Assembly: GCA_001567165.1 (NCBI GenBank)
Contig: LNFQ01000043.1
Span: 1 to 43,117, forward strand
DNA from: Bacteroidetes bacterium OLB11
GTDB taxonomy: Bacteria; Bacteroidota; Bacteroidia; Chitinophagales; Chitinophagaceae
Direction: 5' to 3'
DNA length: 43,117 bases
Positions within the stretch are counted from its first letter, which is position 1. Every line of letters begins with the position of its first letter. The notes beneath the pieces are model-generated. The model worked only from the letters and a program-made list of their open reading frames with translations. It was not told the DNA's origin and did no database searches. Shown here in pieces: positions 16,206-26,808 of this stretch. The translations under genes were made by a program, and so were the position numbers.

Positions 16206-17507
16206 ATGAGGGATTTTATTATTTATTCAAAAGAGCAAAGCACTCGACTTCATTATATTTTAAAATGGATTTTGGAGGAAAGTTTTTTATGCACTTATCA
16301 TTGGACTGATGATATATCTGCCTTTGAATCAAGTGATTATTTTAAAATTAATTACTCAAATCTTCCATTGAAATCTGACTTGCAAATTATTCCTCATCCT
16401 TTATTATTTGAATCAAAAATTTGCAATCAAAAGATCGTGATGGGAAATTGGAAGGAGCTAGCTATTTTCTTTCAAAATGATCATAGAGAAATTCCATTTG
16501 ATATTTTTGCAGCTAGCTTTTATTTGATAAGTCGTTATGAAGAATACTTATGTGAAGAAACCGATGAGCACAATCGCTTCCCACATCGATGGGCACTCGC
16601 TTTTAAAGAGAATTTCCTTAATTTGCCACTTGTAGATTTATGGCTTTCTGAATTTAAAAAAGTCATTCAATCAAAAAGAACGACAATTCATTTTCCTGCA
16701 AAAACATTTCAATTTATTCCAACCTACGATATTGACATTGCATATAGCTTTAAAGGAAAACAAAGCGGTGTTCAATTTTTATCAGCAGTAAAAGATATTT
16801 TGAAATTCGATTTTTTGAATCTCATACAAAGAATTTCTGTTCTAGTTGACAAGCAAAAAGACCCTTATGATGTGTATTCATTATTAGATGAAATCCATGA
16901 ACGGTATGCACTTCAACCGATTTATTTTTTCTTAATTGGACAAAGAAGTACATTCAATAAAAACATTGCTTATTCTCATTCTCTCATGCAGAATTTGATA
17001 CAATCTATTTCTCAAAAATATAAAGTGGGGATTCACCCATCTTATGAAACCAGTGATGATAATGAATTATTGAAAAAAGAAATAACGATTTTTCGTTCAA
17101 ACAAAAGTCGTCAACACTATATTCGGTTCAGAATCCCACGCACTTATAAGCAGTTAGCCCAATTAGGAATCACAGAAGAATATTCCATGGGATATGGTAG
17201 TATCAACGGATTTAGAGCAAGTACTTCTAGTTCATTTTTGTGGTTTGATGTGGGTGAAAATAAGGTGAGTAATATGAGAGTATTTCCTTTTTGCTATATG
17301 GAGTGTAATTCTTTTTTCGAACAAAAATATTCAACAAATCAAGCAACTCAAGAGTTGGAGCATTATTATCAAGTCACTCGAAAAACAGAGGGGATGTTTA
17401 TTCCTGTTTGGCATAATTTTTCATTGGGGACGGATAGATTATGGCGTGGTTGGAGAGAAGTATATGAGAATATTTTATCCTTTCATCATCAACAACAAAC
17501 GTCATAA
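16206..17507 (+). CDS. Polysaccharide deacetylase-like family protein
   Basis: A 433-residue protein of a Bacteroidota family related to CE4 polysaccharide deacetylases. The N-terminal third (1-150) is a family-specific domain with IPFDIFAASFYLISRYEEYL. The deacetylase-like barrel follows, with FIPTYDIDIAYSFKG (the Asp pair of motif 1, near 172-186) and VGIHPSYETSDD (His of motif 2, near 275). A later block is FRIPRTYKQLAQLGITEEYS. No signal peptide or membrane segment is seen. The start ATG 16206 is three bases after the lutB stop, so it is cotranscribed. Its end overlaps the convergent hemW by six bases. Substrate unknown. Confidence 0.75.
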   Translation: MRDFIIYSKEQSTRLHYILKWILEESFLCTYHWTDDISAFESSDYFKINYSNLPLKSDLQIIPHPLLFESKICNQKIVMGNWKELAIFFQNDHREIPFDIFAASFYLISRYEEYLCEETDEHNRFPHRWALAFKENFLNLPLVDLWLSEFKKVIQSKRTTIHFPAKTFQFIPTYDIDIAYSFKGKQSGVQFLSAVKDILKFDFLNLIQRISVLVDKQKDPYDVYSLLDEIHERYALQPIYFFLIGQRSTFNKNIAYSHSLMQNLIQSISQKYKVGIHPSYETSDDNELLKKEITIFRSNKSRQHYIRFRIPRTYKQLAQLGITEEYSMGYGSINGFRASTSSSFLWFDVGENKVSNMRVFPFCYMECNSFFEQKYSTNQATQELEHYYQVTRKTEGMFIPVWHNFSLGTDRLWRGWREVYENILSFHHQQQTS

Positions 17508-18642
17508 ATATTCAGTGTCAATGAACAAATCCATTGCAATTCGATCTGCAAATAATTTTCCTTGTTGAGTTAAAATATAGAACTCATTTTGTTCAAAAAT
17601 CAAATTGGATTTTATATAATTTTTAATTTTTGTTTGAAATATTTCTAGCTCCCTATTTTTCAATAATTCTTCAATAATCTTTTTAGAAATTCCTTTTGAT
17701 GTTCTGAGTGAAATCATGATTGTTTCATTTGCAATATCTTTGTGGGTAAGGGTTTCCTCTTCTTGATTGAGTAGATTTTTTGATAAGGAACTTATATATT
17801 TTGCATTGTTTGAAATATTCCAAAAACGCTGTTTACCATTATAAGAATGAGCTGAAGGACCAATACCAAGATACTTTTTACTTTTCCAATAATTACTATT
17901 ATGAATGGCTTCATATCCTTTGCGTGAAAAATTAGAAATTTCATAATGATGATATCCTTTTTCGGCCAATCGGTCCATTAAAAATATAAATTGATCGGCC
18001 GATTGACTTTCATTCATTGGTGGAATTTTCTTTTTTTTCAATTAAATAATTCAATGCAGTTTTAGCTTCAACTGTCATAGCATAACATGATAGGTGCGGG
18101 ACTTGATAGTGAGTAAGCAAATCAATATTTTTTTGCCATTTTTCATCACTCAATAATGGAAATCCGTAAATGAAATCAATACTATAATTTGTAAACCCAG
18201 CGGTGATGATATCTTCAATTGATTGTATGGCTTGTTTTGCATGATGACTTCGATTCATATAAATTAAATCTTCATCAAAAAAACTCTGGACTCCGATGCT
18301 TAATCGGTTTATACCAATTTTTTTTAATGACTGAATTTTCTCTTTTTTCAAATCATCAGGATTTGCTTCCAGTGTAATTTCTAACGAATCTTGTAAAGAA
18401 AAATAGTTTTGAATTTGATTTAAAATTCGTTCAATTTGATAAGTTTCAATAAAGCTGGGAGTACCTCCTCCAAAATAAATTGTTTCAATTTTTTCATTCT
18501 CAAAAAAATCTTTTTGTATGAATAATTCTTGCAATATTGAATCAATCATTTCGTTTTGATAGTTAGCAGATGTTGAAAAATGAAAATTGCAGTAATGACA
18601 AGCCTTTTTACAAAATGGAATATGAATATAAATGCCTGCCAT
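17502..18642 (-). CDS. hemW: Radical SAM heme chaperone HemW (frame broken)
   Basis: About 379 residues when repaired. HemW is the oxygen-independent coproporphyrinogen oxidase-like radical SAM protein that handles heme. From ATG 18642 it reads MAGIYIHIPFCKKACHYCNF, with CxxxCxxC at C11, C15 and C18 and no extra fourth Cys after it, the HemW type. Then come YFGGGTPSF (56-64) and EITLEANPDDL. The first frame stops near 18010. The continuation KIPPMNESQSADQF, YEISNFSRKGYEA, GIGPSAHSY is in the next frame. Removing one base from the T8 run at 18031-18038 joins them. The break splits the radical SAM barrel from the C-terminal HemN domain. It is divergent from the Omp85 gene. Confidence 0.9.
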
Positions 18643-18704
18643 CTAAATTTAAATTTATAACAAATGTAGTTTCTTTGTATAAATTTAAAGGATTAAAAAT
18701 TCTG

Positions 18705-20488
18705 TTGAGAAAAACGATTTTATATTTCACTCTTCTTTTGTGCAATGCATTAATAGCATCATCGCAATCATTGCCCCACAACCTTTTGGTAGATGGGGTC
18801 GGTAAAGATTCTTTTTTAAAACTCACTAAAATTCCTACTCAATTCCTAGATATTGCTACCTGTAATCAATCACTCAATCAAGCGAAAAAAAAATTGTATA
18901 GTATGGGATATCTGTGTTTGCAAATCGATAGTCTAAACCAAATTGATTCGAACACACATATTTCAGTTCAGCTTAATCAAGCATATCAATGGGCTTCATT
19001 GAAAAATAAAAACATACCGACACCATTAATCAACCAACTACACCTAACTGAAAAAAACTATTTCAATCAAACGATTCAAATTTCTAAATTGCAAAATTTG
19101 TTTGATGGTGTCATTGAATATTTTGAAAATAGAGGATACCCTTTTGCCTCAATACAACTCGACAGTGTGAGCAGTGAAAACAACAAAATTTCGGCAATTT
19201 TATCCCTTGATAAGGGACCTGAGATTCGCTTAGATACGATATTGCTCAATGATGATTCGCCTGTCACTTACAATTTTATTACACAATATTTAGGTATTCG
19301 GAAAGGGGCATTGTACAATGAATCGAAAATCAAATCTATCAACAAGCGAATCAGCGAATTATCATTTATTCAAGCATCTGCACCGTGGAGAATGGATTTT
19401 ACTTCTACAAAAAATAAACTCAATCTATACTTAAAACCAAAGTCGGCTAATAGAGCAGATGTACTCATTGGAATGCAACCCAATACGGAGGAAACAGGTG
19501 GTAAGTTTTTATTAACCGGTGATGTAAAATTAGCATTTGTAAATGCACTTTCATTAGGTGAAAGTTTGCAATTGAATTGGCAAAATTTGCAATATAAATC
19601 TCCTCGATATGATGTAAATGTTTCTATTCCTTATTTGCTAGGCACTTCCATTGGTGCGAGTGGCACTTTTGATTTTTATAAAAAAGACACTAGCTTTCGT
19701 ACGATTCATGGCGAACTTGGAGCGTTTTATCAGCTTGATGCTAATAACAGATTGAAGTTATACTATCAATTATCCAGTTCTAGATTAGGAACTGTTAATG
19801 TAGAAAATTTAATTGCAACTCGCGAGCTGCCAAGCAATGCAGATATAACATACAAAACGATTGGTAGTGAAATTATTTATCAAAATTTGAATTACAAACT
19901 GAATCCAACGAAAGGTTATAAAGTGGTCATCAATGCATCGGTGTCGTTTCGTACAATGCTCCGAAATACTACCATTGAGAATACCATAGACCCTGTATCG
20001 CAAAAAAAATTTTCATATTTGTATGATACTTTGCAAATGAAAAACTACAAATACAATCTGACCGTTCAGGCGAATTATTATTTTCCTTTGACCAAACGAT
20101 TAGCAATGGCAAGTATTTATCAAGCTGGTATTGCATATAGTAGTAGTAATTTATTTAAAAATGAATTATATCAAATTGGTGGAAGTAAATTGTTGAGAGG
20201 ATTTGATGAAGCCAGCTTGTTTGTCAATCAGTATCATGTGTTCACGCTTGAGCCGCATTATTTAATCTCAAGCAATTCCTATTTTTTTGTATTCAGTGAC
20301 ATAGGCTATATCCATGTCAGATATTTAGATAAGCTCACAAAGGACACGCCCTACAGTTTGGGATTGGGAATGAGTTTTGAAACGAAATCAGGAATTTTCA
20401 ATTTGAGTTATGGAGTAGGAAAAATCAGTATCAAGATTTTGAATTTAAAAATTCTAAAATTCATTTTGGGTATATTAACTTGTTCTGA
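18705..20488 (+). CDS. Omp85/BamA-TamA-like outer membrane protein with POTRA domains (C-terminus frame broken)
   Basis: An Omp85-superfamily outer membrane protein of about 594 residues. The start is taken as TTG 18705, because a good signal peptide begins there (RKTILYFTLLLCNALIASSQ); no ATG fits. Residues about 30-290 hold POTRA-like modules (LFDGVIEYFENRGYPFASI). The rest is a 16-strand-type barrel with the lid-lock motif QIGGSKLLRGFDEASL. As written the frame runs on to 20513 with a foreign tail. Adding one A to the A5 run at 20420-20424 gives NQYQDFEFKNSKIHFGYINLF and a stop at 20486-20488, a proper final strand ending in Phe. It is probably a TamA-like assembly factor or translocator. 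It shares the short intergenic region with hemW. Confidence 0.8.
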
Positions 20489-20532
20489 TCTATCCAACTG
20501 TTGCTCTATTTGAATTTGCTGATATTATTTCA

Positions 20533-20822
20533 TTATTCATACAACTCGATTATTTTTTTATTGGTCACATACACATTTCCTTTATCAATCATAGTTAGCA
20601 CTTGTTCGTTTCTCAGGTATTGTAAATCTTTTTTAAAGTGCTTAATTGAATCTCGGGAAACTTGATTGCTAAATCATTTAAATGGCTGATTGCCGATGAT
20701 ATATTTCTGATTTACTTTTGACGTTCATTCAGATAACGACATCTAGCTTTGAATACATCTTGCTTTTGTTCTAATTTTTGAGTTAGTGTTTTCAGACTTT
20801 CTAAAAAAAGAATAGCATTCAT
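20533..20822 (-). pseudogene. Decayed small ORF, unrecognised family
   Basis: ATG 20822 reads MNAILFLESLKTLTQKLEQK, then ARCRYLNERQK and an in-frame TAA. The same frame continues in protein-like sequence (ISHLNDLAIKFPEIQLSTL), and after one shift in an A6 run (near 20629) it reads DLQYLRNEQVLTMIDKGNVY and ends ELYE at a stop on 20533. So about 96 residues of a former gene are visible, with one nonsense change and one shift. The helical N-terminus and the possible helix-turn-helix at the end would fit a small regulator, but I do not recognise the family. The rest of the gap 20489-21029 holds only a TAATTTTG -7 box (20991-20998) for the next gene. Confidence 0.4.
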
Positions 20823-21029
20823 TTATCAATATATTTATCTTTTATCCTTCTATTTTTTTGCATTGTCATCAATGCATCGTTTATATTTTTTTTATTTATT
20901 AAAAATAATTTTCAAAAGAAATATATTGAATGAAAACGTAGTATTTTTTCAACCAAAGTGACTTTATCATTTTTTTTACTTTTTAAATCTTAATTTTGCA
21001 CCACTCATTATTTTTAAGAAATTTTTTAA

Positions 21030-21809
21030 ATGAAAAATAGAACACTACTCTTTCTATTATCAATGGTTGTATTTTCAATTGTCAATGCACAAAAACCAAG
21101 CATCGAAAACAAATTCCCTGACTATAATTTCCAAAGCTATCAAATGTCTTTTGATAGGGTGCGAAATGCCGTTTCAAAAAATGAAGGAACAATCAAAAAA
21201 CTATTTGAAGATAAAAAAATAAAATACCCTTGTACTAATATTTTATATAGAGGCATCAAGGCTTCTAATGAATTAGAGTTGTGGGCTCGCAACTCAGTTG
21301 AAGACACTTTTGTTTTAATCAAAAATTATAAAATTTGTGCATTGTCTGGGATTTTAGGACCTAAAAGATGGGAAGGTGATAAGCAAGTGCCGGAAGGATT
21401 TTATTTCATTTCTGACTTCAAGCCTAACAGTCAATTTTATCTTTCGATGTTGATTAATTACCCAAATTATTCTGATTTAATTTTTGGAAATAGAGAAAGA
21501 CCCGGTGGAGATATTTATATTCATGGTGCTTGCATGACAGTAGGTTGCCTTCCAATGACAGACCAATGGATTGAAGAGATTTATGTGATTAGTATGATGG
21601 CACGTATTTATGGGCAGTTGAATATTCCAGTGCAAGTTTATCCATTGAGATATACTCAAAAGGGCTTAGATTTTATTGGCAAAGAATATAAAAATGAAAC
21701 CGAAAAACAAGCCTTTTGGGTCAATCTAAAAAGAGCTTATGATTATTTTGAAGCCACTCATAGAACATTACCAGTGATGTATGATGAGCAGGGCAATTAT
21801 GCTTTTTAA
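21030..21809 (+). CDS. Murein L,D-transpeptidase (YkuD domain, YafK-like)
   Basis: A 259-residue exported enzyme. It has a signal peptide at 1-20 (ending FSIVNA-QK), then a YkuD domain. The catalytic motif is IHGACMTVGCLPM with His 165 and Cys 173. It belongs to the YafK/ErfK-like branch, in which the wall-linking or wall-trimming L,D-transpeptidase catalytic domain stands without a LysM domain. It acts in the periplasm on peptidoglycan stem peptides. ATG 21030 is preceded by a -7 box TAATTTTG at 20991-20998. The stop codon overlaps that of the convergent bshB1 gene. Intact frame. The precise reaction (crosslink versus protein attachment) is not predictable. Confidence 0.9.
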   Translation: MKNRTLLFLLSMVVFSIVNAQKPSIENKFPDYNFQSYQMSFDRVRNAVSKNEGTIKKLFEDKKIKYPCTNILYRGIKASNELELWARNSVEDTFVLIKNYKICALSGILGPKRWEGDKQVPEGFYFISDFKPNSQFYLSMLINYPNYSDLIFGNRERPGGDIYIHGACMTVGCLPMTDQWIEEIYVISMMARIYGQLNIPVQVYPLRYTQKGLDFIGKEYKNETEKQAFWVNLKRAYDYFEATHRTLPVMYDEQGNYAF

Positions 21810-22537
21810 ACAAACTCCGGCAAAATAAACGAACTAAAATCGTTTAGTCCGATAGAGTTTGTCTTGATAAAACCTTCACCATATTGCACACCAATTCTTT
21901 TGCCTAACATGCTAGAGCGATAAAGCGAACGCTCAATATATTGTTTACTTGAAATATAAGTCAATGGGCCATCATTTTCTTCACCGATAAACTGCGAAGA
22001 GTATGCTTTGATGCTGTCAATTTTTTGATCTATCGTGCTTGAAATATCAATAATAAAGTCAGGCTCTATAAACACATCTTGTATCATTTGAAACACCTTT
22101 TTAGGTCTCCATGGATTTTGTTTTTCACCTTGATGAAATGTTTCAATTTTGATTAATCCTGAATAAAAGCAGGCATCTTTCACGAGGTTGGCTGCTCGAC
22201 CATGATCGGGATGTCTGTCGTGAGGAGCATTGGTAATGACGAAAGAGGGTTGATATTTCCTCAATATATTGATAATTGCTAATTGATGTTTTTCATCATT
22301 CACAAAAAAGCCATCTCTCATGCTCAAATTTTCTCTAACATCTAATTGCAAAATTTGGTTGGAAATGCTAGTTTCTCTTTGTCGAGTTTCGACGCTGCCT
22401 CTACTGCCCAATTCTCCTTGTGTTAAATCGACAACGCCAGTTTTATAGCCTTTCAATTTGTGCAGCATTAAGGTGCCACTGCAAGAAAGCTCTGCATCAT
22501 CAGGGTGGGCAACGATGGCTAATATATCTATTTTCAT
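21806..22537 (-). CDS. bshB1: Bacillithiol biosynthesis deacetylase BshB1
   Basis: A 243-residue LmbE-like zinc deacetylase that removes acetate from GlcNAc-malate in bacillithiol synthesis. The zinc site is AHPDDAELSCSG (from residue 10) together with HDRHPDHGRAA (near 107-117). The specific BshB1 features LTQGELGSRGSVETR and SSQFIGEENDGPLTYISS are present, as is the C-terminal YGEGF. Length is the family norm. bshA and bshC are not in the window, which is usual because the three genes are often scattered in Bacteroidota. It implies that the organism uses bacillithiol as a low-molecular-weight thiol. It is convergent with the L,D-transpeptidase gene and 92 bases downstream of the TonB receptor gene on the same strand. 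Confidence 0.93.
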   Translation of the reverse strand: MKIDILAIVAHPDDAELSCSGTLMLHKLKGYKTGVVDLTQGELGSRGSVETRQRETSISNQILQLDVRENLSMRDGFFVNDEKHQLAIINILRKYQPSFVITNAPHDRHPDHGRAANLVKDACFYSGLIKIETFHQGEKQNPWRPKKVFQMIQDVFIEPDFIIDISSTIDQKIDSIKAYSSQFIGEENDGPLTYISSKQYIERSLYRSSMLGKRIGVQYGEGFIKTNSIGLNDFSSFILPEFV

Positions 22538-22629
22538 TTGATTTTATATTTTGACAAAGTTACTCCCAAATGTCTTTTAGTAAATGAAAAAAAATCGAGC
22601 AATGAAATACGAGCAGATGATTTATCAAA

Positions 22630-24909
22630 TTAGAAAATCCATGCTAAGCCAAGGCTAGGAAATATTGGTAGTTGATATTCTCTTGTATTTCTGATACGGT
22701 CAATATAAAAGATGTTTTGTTGGTTGTATGCATTGCTGATACTACCGCTTGCTTCAATCAATGAGTTGCTTTTCATTTTGAATTTTTTCTTCACCGATAA
22801 ATCTAAGCGATGATAGTCTGAAAGGCGGCCTCCATTGATTTGATCAGCATATAAAATGCCTAAGTTTCCGTTTTGTGTCAAATAATTCGTATTGATTCCA
22901 TTGCTGAAATTGATGTTTTCAACAAATGCTTGAGTCTGTGTGAAAGGGAAGCCTGAACCATAATTGAATCGAATCGAAAATTCCCAATCGTATTTTTTTC
23001 CTGCGGTATAAGATGCTAATAAATTGACATTATGTCGCCTATCAAAAGGAGTTGGATAAGTTTGTCTTCCATCGTTTCTATCAACATATCCATAAGAATA
23101 CACTCCCCAGAAATAATGTCTTCCTTTGGAATATTTAGCGGTGAAATCCACTCCGTAAGCCTTCCCTGTTTCGATGCTAAAATCGGGGTCACTTGCAAAT
23201 AATTTATAGCGATTGAGGGTGATGAGTTGTGTGAATTTTTTATACCATGGCTCTACCGTAAATTCAAAATCTTTAATTTCAAATTCAATACCACCGATTA
23301 AGTGAAAGGCTTTTTGGATATTGTTTTTAGCGGTTGTTCCATCTGGGTTTTGAATTTCGAAATCTGGGGCTGTTAAGAATCCGGCAAAGAAGTTGACGAT
23401 ATCTCTATCTGATTTTGAAGAGATGATATTTTGAGAATATAATCCACTGGACGCTTTGATGCGAATTTTATCTGAGATGTTGTATTTCAAGGCTAGTCTA
23501 GGTTCTAGACGACCCACAGGCAATGAAGCATAGTATTGTAAACGTAACCCAGGTTCTACAATGAATTTGTTACTAAACGATTTTTTCAATTTGACAAATG
23601 CACCTACTTGTGTTGTGTAATCATTTTGCTCTTGTAAATAGCCTAAAAAATTATAATATTGATATGCAGTTTTGAATCCGTTAAACTCCACACCATAGTT
23701 CAATTCGCTATAATTTTCTAAGTAGCTTGTTACTTTCACACTTGCATCAAAGCCATTGATTTGACTTTCTCTTGGACGGCTATCCGCCTCTTCTAATCCA
23801 ATTTTATAATCGGAATAATAAAATCCGCCTGATATGATGGATGAAGAAGAACCTGGTGTTATGACAAAGTTTGAACCGACTCCATAGTTGTTCCATTTGA
23901 GGTCTGAAGTGTTTAAATAGTTCACTTGGTCGTTAAAATTAAATCCAAATAGACTGATTTTACTTCCAGTGTTTGTGCTTAAATTTATTTTTCCATAAGC
24001 ATCAGTGAAGGTATAAGGAAGTTTTGATTTATAAGGCTCTCCCAAAAATCCATATAAGGCAGGGGAAGTATTTTTCAAGTAGCTATGTTTGAATGAAGCG
24101 ATATAAGTAAGAGAGGTAGAGCTATCTTCTTTATCTCTTAAAATAGGTCCTTCTAAAAATATTTTTGCCAAAATAGGATTGACTGCAACTTTTCCTGAAT
24201 GATTTTTCTTGTTACCGTCTTTAGTCACAACGCTCACAATTGCCGATGTGCGATCGCCATACTCTACTCCAAATCCACCACTCATCACGTCTGCATTTCG
24301 AATGGCATCCGTTTCAAACACGGAGTATAATCCAATGGAGTGAAAAGGATTATAAATCGTCATTCCATCGAGTAATATTTTATTTTGAATGGGAGAACCA
24401 CCACGGATATAAAGCTGACCCCCTTGGTCTCCGGTTGAAACAACTCCCGGCATCACTTGTAAAAATTGAGCAATATCGGCTTCACCTCCAATGCTCGGCA
24501 TGATTTTCATTTCTTTCGGTGTAATCCTTGTTAGCCCTACTTTTGTTTCATAAATTCTATCTTGTTTTTTTGCAGAAATGCTCACTCCTTTTAACTCACG
24601 AGCTTTCTTTTCTAAATAAATTTTGACATTGGTAACATCATCGTTTTCAATCGTAATTTCTTTTTCTGCCATATCAAAACCTAAAGCACTCACTATTAAA
24701 GTATAATTGCCCGGTTCAATTTTTGTAATATTAAAAAATCCATCCACATTGCTTTGTGTTCCTTTATTCGTATTTTTTAGTTGAATCGTTGCCCCAATAA
24801 TCGGCTCACTATTTTGCTTCTCATATACAAACCCTTTCACAAATCCATGTTGAGCATAAAGTCCCCAATTAATAAAAACGCAAATAAATAAAAAAAGAAA
24901 CTTCTTCAT
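22630..24909 (-). CDS. TonB-dependent receptor with carboxypeptidase-regulatory-like domain
   Basis: A 759-residue outer membrane receptor. It has a signal peptide at 1-19 (ending WGLYAQ), a CarboxypepD_reg-like domain at about 22-105 (GFVYEKQNSEPIIGATIQL), a plug at about 125-230 (GEADIAQFLQVMPGVVSTG, YIRGGSPIQNKILLDGM), then a 22-strand barrel ending in LGLAWIF with terminal Phe. The NPFHSIGLYSVFETDAI and GGFGVEYGDRTSAIV blocks are typical of the subclass. No SusD partner follows, so it is not a standard SusCD glycan system; the ligand is unknown. It is intact, divergent from hisS, and may share a transcript with bshB1. Confidence 0.9.
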   Translation of the reverse strand: MKKFLFLFICVFINWGLYAQHGFVKGFVYEKQNSEPIIGATIQLKNTNKGTQSNVDGFFNITKIEPGNYTLIVSALGFDMAEKEITIENDDVTNVKIYLEKKARELKGVSISAKKQDRIYETKVGLTRITPKEMKIMPSIGGEADIAQFLQVMPGVVSTGDQGGQLYIRGGSPIQNKILLDGMTIYNPFHSIGLYSVFETDAIRNADVMSGGFGVEYGDRTSAIVSVVTKDGNKKNHSGKVAVNPILAKIFLEGPILRDKEDSSTSLTYIASFKHSYLKNTSPALYGFLGEPYKSKLPYTFTDAYGKINLSTNTGSKISLFGFNFNDQVNYLNTSDLKWNNYGVGSNFVITPGSSSSIISGGFYYSDYKIGLEEADSRPRESQINGFDASVKVTSYLENYSELNYGVEFNGFKTAYQYYNFLGYLQEQNDYTTQVGAFVKLKKSFSNKFIVEPGLRLQYYASLPVGRLEPRLALKYNISDKIRIKASSGLYSQNIISSKSDRDIVNFFAGFLTAPDFEIQNPDGTTAKNNIQKAFHLIGGIEFEIKDFEFTVEPWYKKFTQLITLNRYKLFASDPDFSIETGKAYGVDFTAKYSKGRHYFWGVYSYGYVDRNDGRQTYPTPFDRRHNVNLLASYTAGKKYDWEFSIRFNYGSGFPFTQTQAFVENINFSNGINTNYLTQNGNLGILYADQINGGRLSDYHRLDLSVKKKFKMKSNSLIEASGSISNAYNQQNIFYIDRIRNTREYQLPIFPSLGLAWIF

Positions 24910-24993
24910 TTGATATAAAATTTTTAATCGGTAAATATATATTAATCTCTATTAACTGCATTTGATTATTTTTGTAAACTTATAAAATTTACG

Positions 24994-26364
24994 ATGAAAC
25001 CAACATTACCACAAGGAACGAGAGATTTTTTACCCGAAACTGTCTATAAACGTAATTTTATTTTTCAAATAATTCGCTCTCAATTTGAGCTTTTTGGATT
25101 TGAGCCTCTCGAAACCCCCGCTTTTGAAAACTTAGAAACACTCATGGGTAAATATGGAGATGAAGGTGATAAACTAATTTTTAAAATCCTAAATAATGGT
25201 CTTGAAAGAGTGGAAAAACATCAACAAGCCAATGAAGATTTTCAAAAAGTGTTGCAAGGTAAAAATGTAAAAGGAATCACAGAAAGGGCATTGAAATATG
25301 ATTTGACCATTCCGTTTGCTCGATTTGTAGCCATGAATAAAAACCAATTAAACATGCCCTTTAAACGCTATCAAATTCAACCAGTTTGGCGTGCAGACCG
25401 CCCACAGAGAGGAAGATACAGAGAATTTACCCAATGTGATGCTGATATTGTTGGTAGCGATAGTTTGATAAATGAAATTGAACTTTTACAAATTTATATA
25501 AATGTATTTCAACACTTAAAAATACCTGTTCAAATTTGTATCAATAACCGGAAAGTGTTAGCAGCATTAGCTTTAAAATGTGGTGGCATTCACCTTTTGA
25601 CTGATATAACTTTAGCTATTGATAAGCTGGATAAAATTGGTTTAAATCAAGTGGTGGAAGAATTAAAAAGAAAACAACTGAGTGATGATGCTATTTCAAC
25701 AATTCAACAATACTTATCATTTCACCAAAATAATACCAACAATTTTTTATTGCTATCGCAAATTGAAACCCTATTTTCCAATATAGATATTGCAACTAAA
25801 GGTATTAAAGAACTTCGCTTCCTATTCAATTATTTTCAGAATATCCAGTTCGATGTTACTTTGGCTCGTGGTTTAAACTATTATACAGGTACTATTATTG
25901 AAGTGAAGCCGCTCGATATTCAAATGGGAAGTATTGGAGGTGGTGGAAGATATAATGACTTGACTGGCTTGTTTGATGTGCCAAATGTGCCGGGAGTTGG
26001 TATCTCTTTTGGAGTAGACCGAATTTATGATGTGATGGAAGAAAAGAATTTGTTTCCGCCTCATATTCATCATTCTGCACAGGTGTTATTAATCAATTTT
26101 GACAATCAATATTTGAATAAAAACCTTGAAATACTAAGCTTTTTAAGAGAACATCATATCGCTTGTGAATTATACCCTGATTCTATTAAATTTGACAAGC
26201 AAATGAAGTATGCCAATAAGAAAAATGTGGCTTTTGTGATTTTAATTGGTGAAGATGAACTAAAAAATAATAAAGTAAGTATCAAAAATTTTGCAACTGG
26301 AAAACAACAATCAGTATCAAAAGAAGATTTAATTTCAATACTGGAACCGATTGCTAATAAATAA
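24994..26364 (+). CDS. hisS: Histidine-tRNA ligase
   Basis: A 456-residue class II aminoacyl-tRNA synthetase that charges tRNA-His. It opens with PTLPQGTRDFLPETV, the family N-terminus. Motif 2 is in FKRYQIQPVWRADRPQRGRY, followed by EFTQCDADIVG. The histidine-binding motifs are LARGLNYYTGT and GSIGGGGRYNDL, and motif 3 is GVGISFGVDRIYDVM. The C-terminal anticodon-binding domain starts near residue 360 (AQVLLINFDNQYLN). The length with a short insertion is typical of the Bacteroidota form. ATG 24994 is preceded by a TATTTTTG -7 box at 24967-24974. No frame break. Confidence 0.97.
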   Translation: MKPTLPQGTRDFLPETVYKRNFIFQIIRSQFELFGFEPLETPAFENLETLMGKYGDEGDKLIFKILNNGLERVEKHQQANEDFQKVLQGKNVKGITERALKYDLTIPFARFVAMNKNQLNMPFKRYQIQPVWRADRPQRGRYREFTQCDADIVGSDSLINEIELLQIYINVFQHLKIPVQICINNRKVLAALALKCGGIHLLTDITLAIDKLDKIGLNQVVEELKRKQLSDDAISTIQQYLSFHQNNTNNFLLLSQIETLFSNIDIATKGIKELRFLFNYFQNIQFDVTLARGLNYYTGTIIEVKPLDIQMGSIGGGGRYNDLTGLFDVPNVPGVGISFGVDRIYDVMEEKNLFPPHIHHSAQVLLINFDNQYLNKNLEILSFLREHHIACELYPDSIKFDKQMKYANKKNVAFVILIGEDELKNNKVSIKNFATGKQQSVSKEDLISILEPIANK

Positions 26365-26808
26365 ATTTTTGTTTAGTAAACAATCTATTTATTATAGAAT
26401 TTTTTATAAAAAATAGAATGAATAAGTTTAACAAAATGAAAAAATAAAATTTTTCACATTATGATAGAGTAGGCAAAACATTATTTTAAACAGCAATTTC
26501 AAGTACTACAAACAAAATAAGCGTACAAATACCAAATCTATCAATGAGAGTGCATTTGTATAAATATTTTGCAAACAAGTTTTTAGAAAATACAGGAAAG
26601 CTAATAAAAGTATTCTTTCCACTATTGGCTCTATCACCAGCAATTTCAACAATTAATATGCCATTCCTAGTTTTATCTAGATACCAAAGATTTGAATGTG
26701 TAATTTGAGTTAAAATGCATAGTTAGGGTTGAAGCCTGAATAAAATGTAACATGAGTTACTCAACTAGTCGATGAAAAAAAATACCTTTGCTTTCTCAAA
26801 TTGTTTCT
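26365..26808. other. Non-coding gap of about 440 bases
   Basis: No open frame above 40 residues looks like protein. An AT-only palindrome near 26399-26415 (ATTTTTTATAAAAAAT) could weakly terminate hisS. A -7 box TACCTTTG at 26783-26790 sits 18 bases before the next start at 26809; a TTTG at the right distance is not present. The rest looks featureless. Confidence 0.45.

Noticed and set aside
24240..24503. Plus-strand ORF of 87 residues inside the TonB receptor gene
   Set aside because: It lies wholly antisense to a conserved plug-domain coding region and has no recognisable motif.
26788..26808. Earlier TTG start for the CoA-disulfide reductase
   Set aside because: The TTG overlaps the TACCTTTG promoter box, and the FAD fold begins at ATG 26809.
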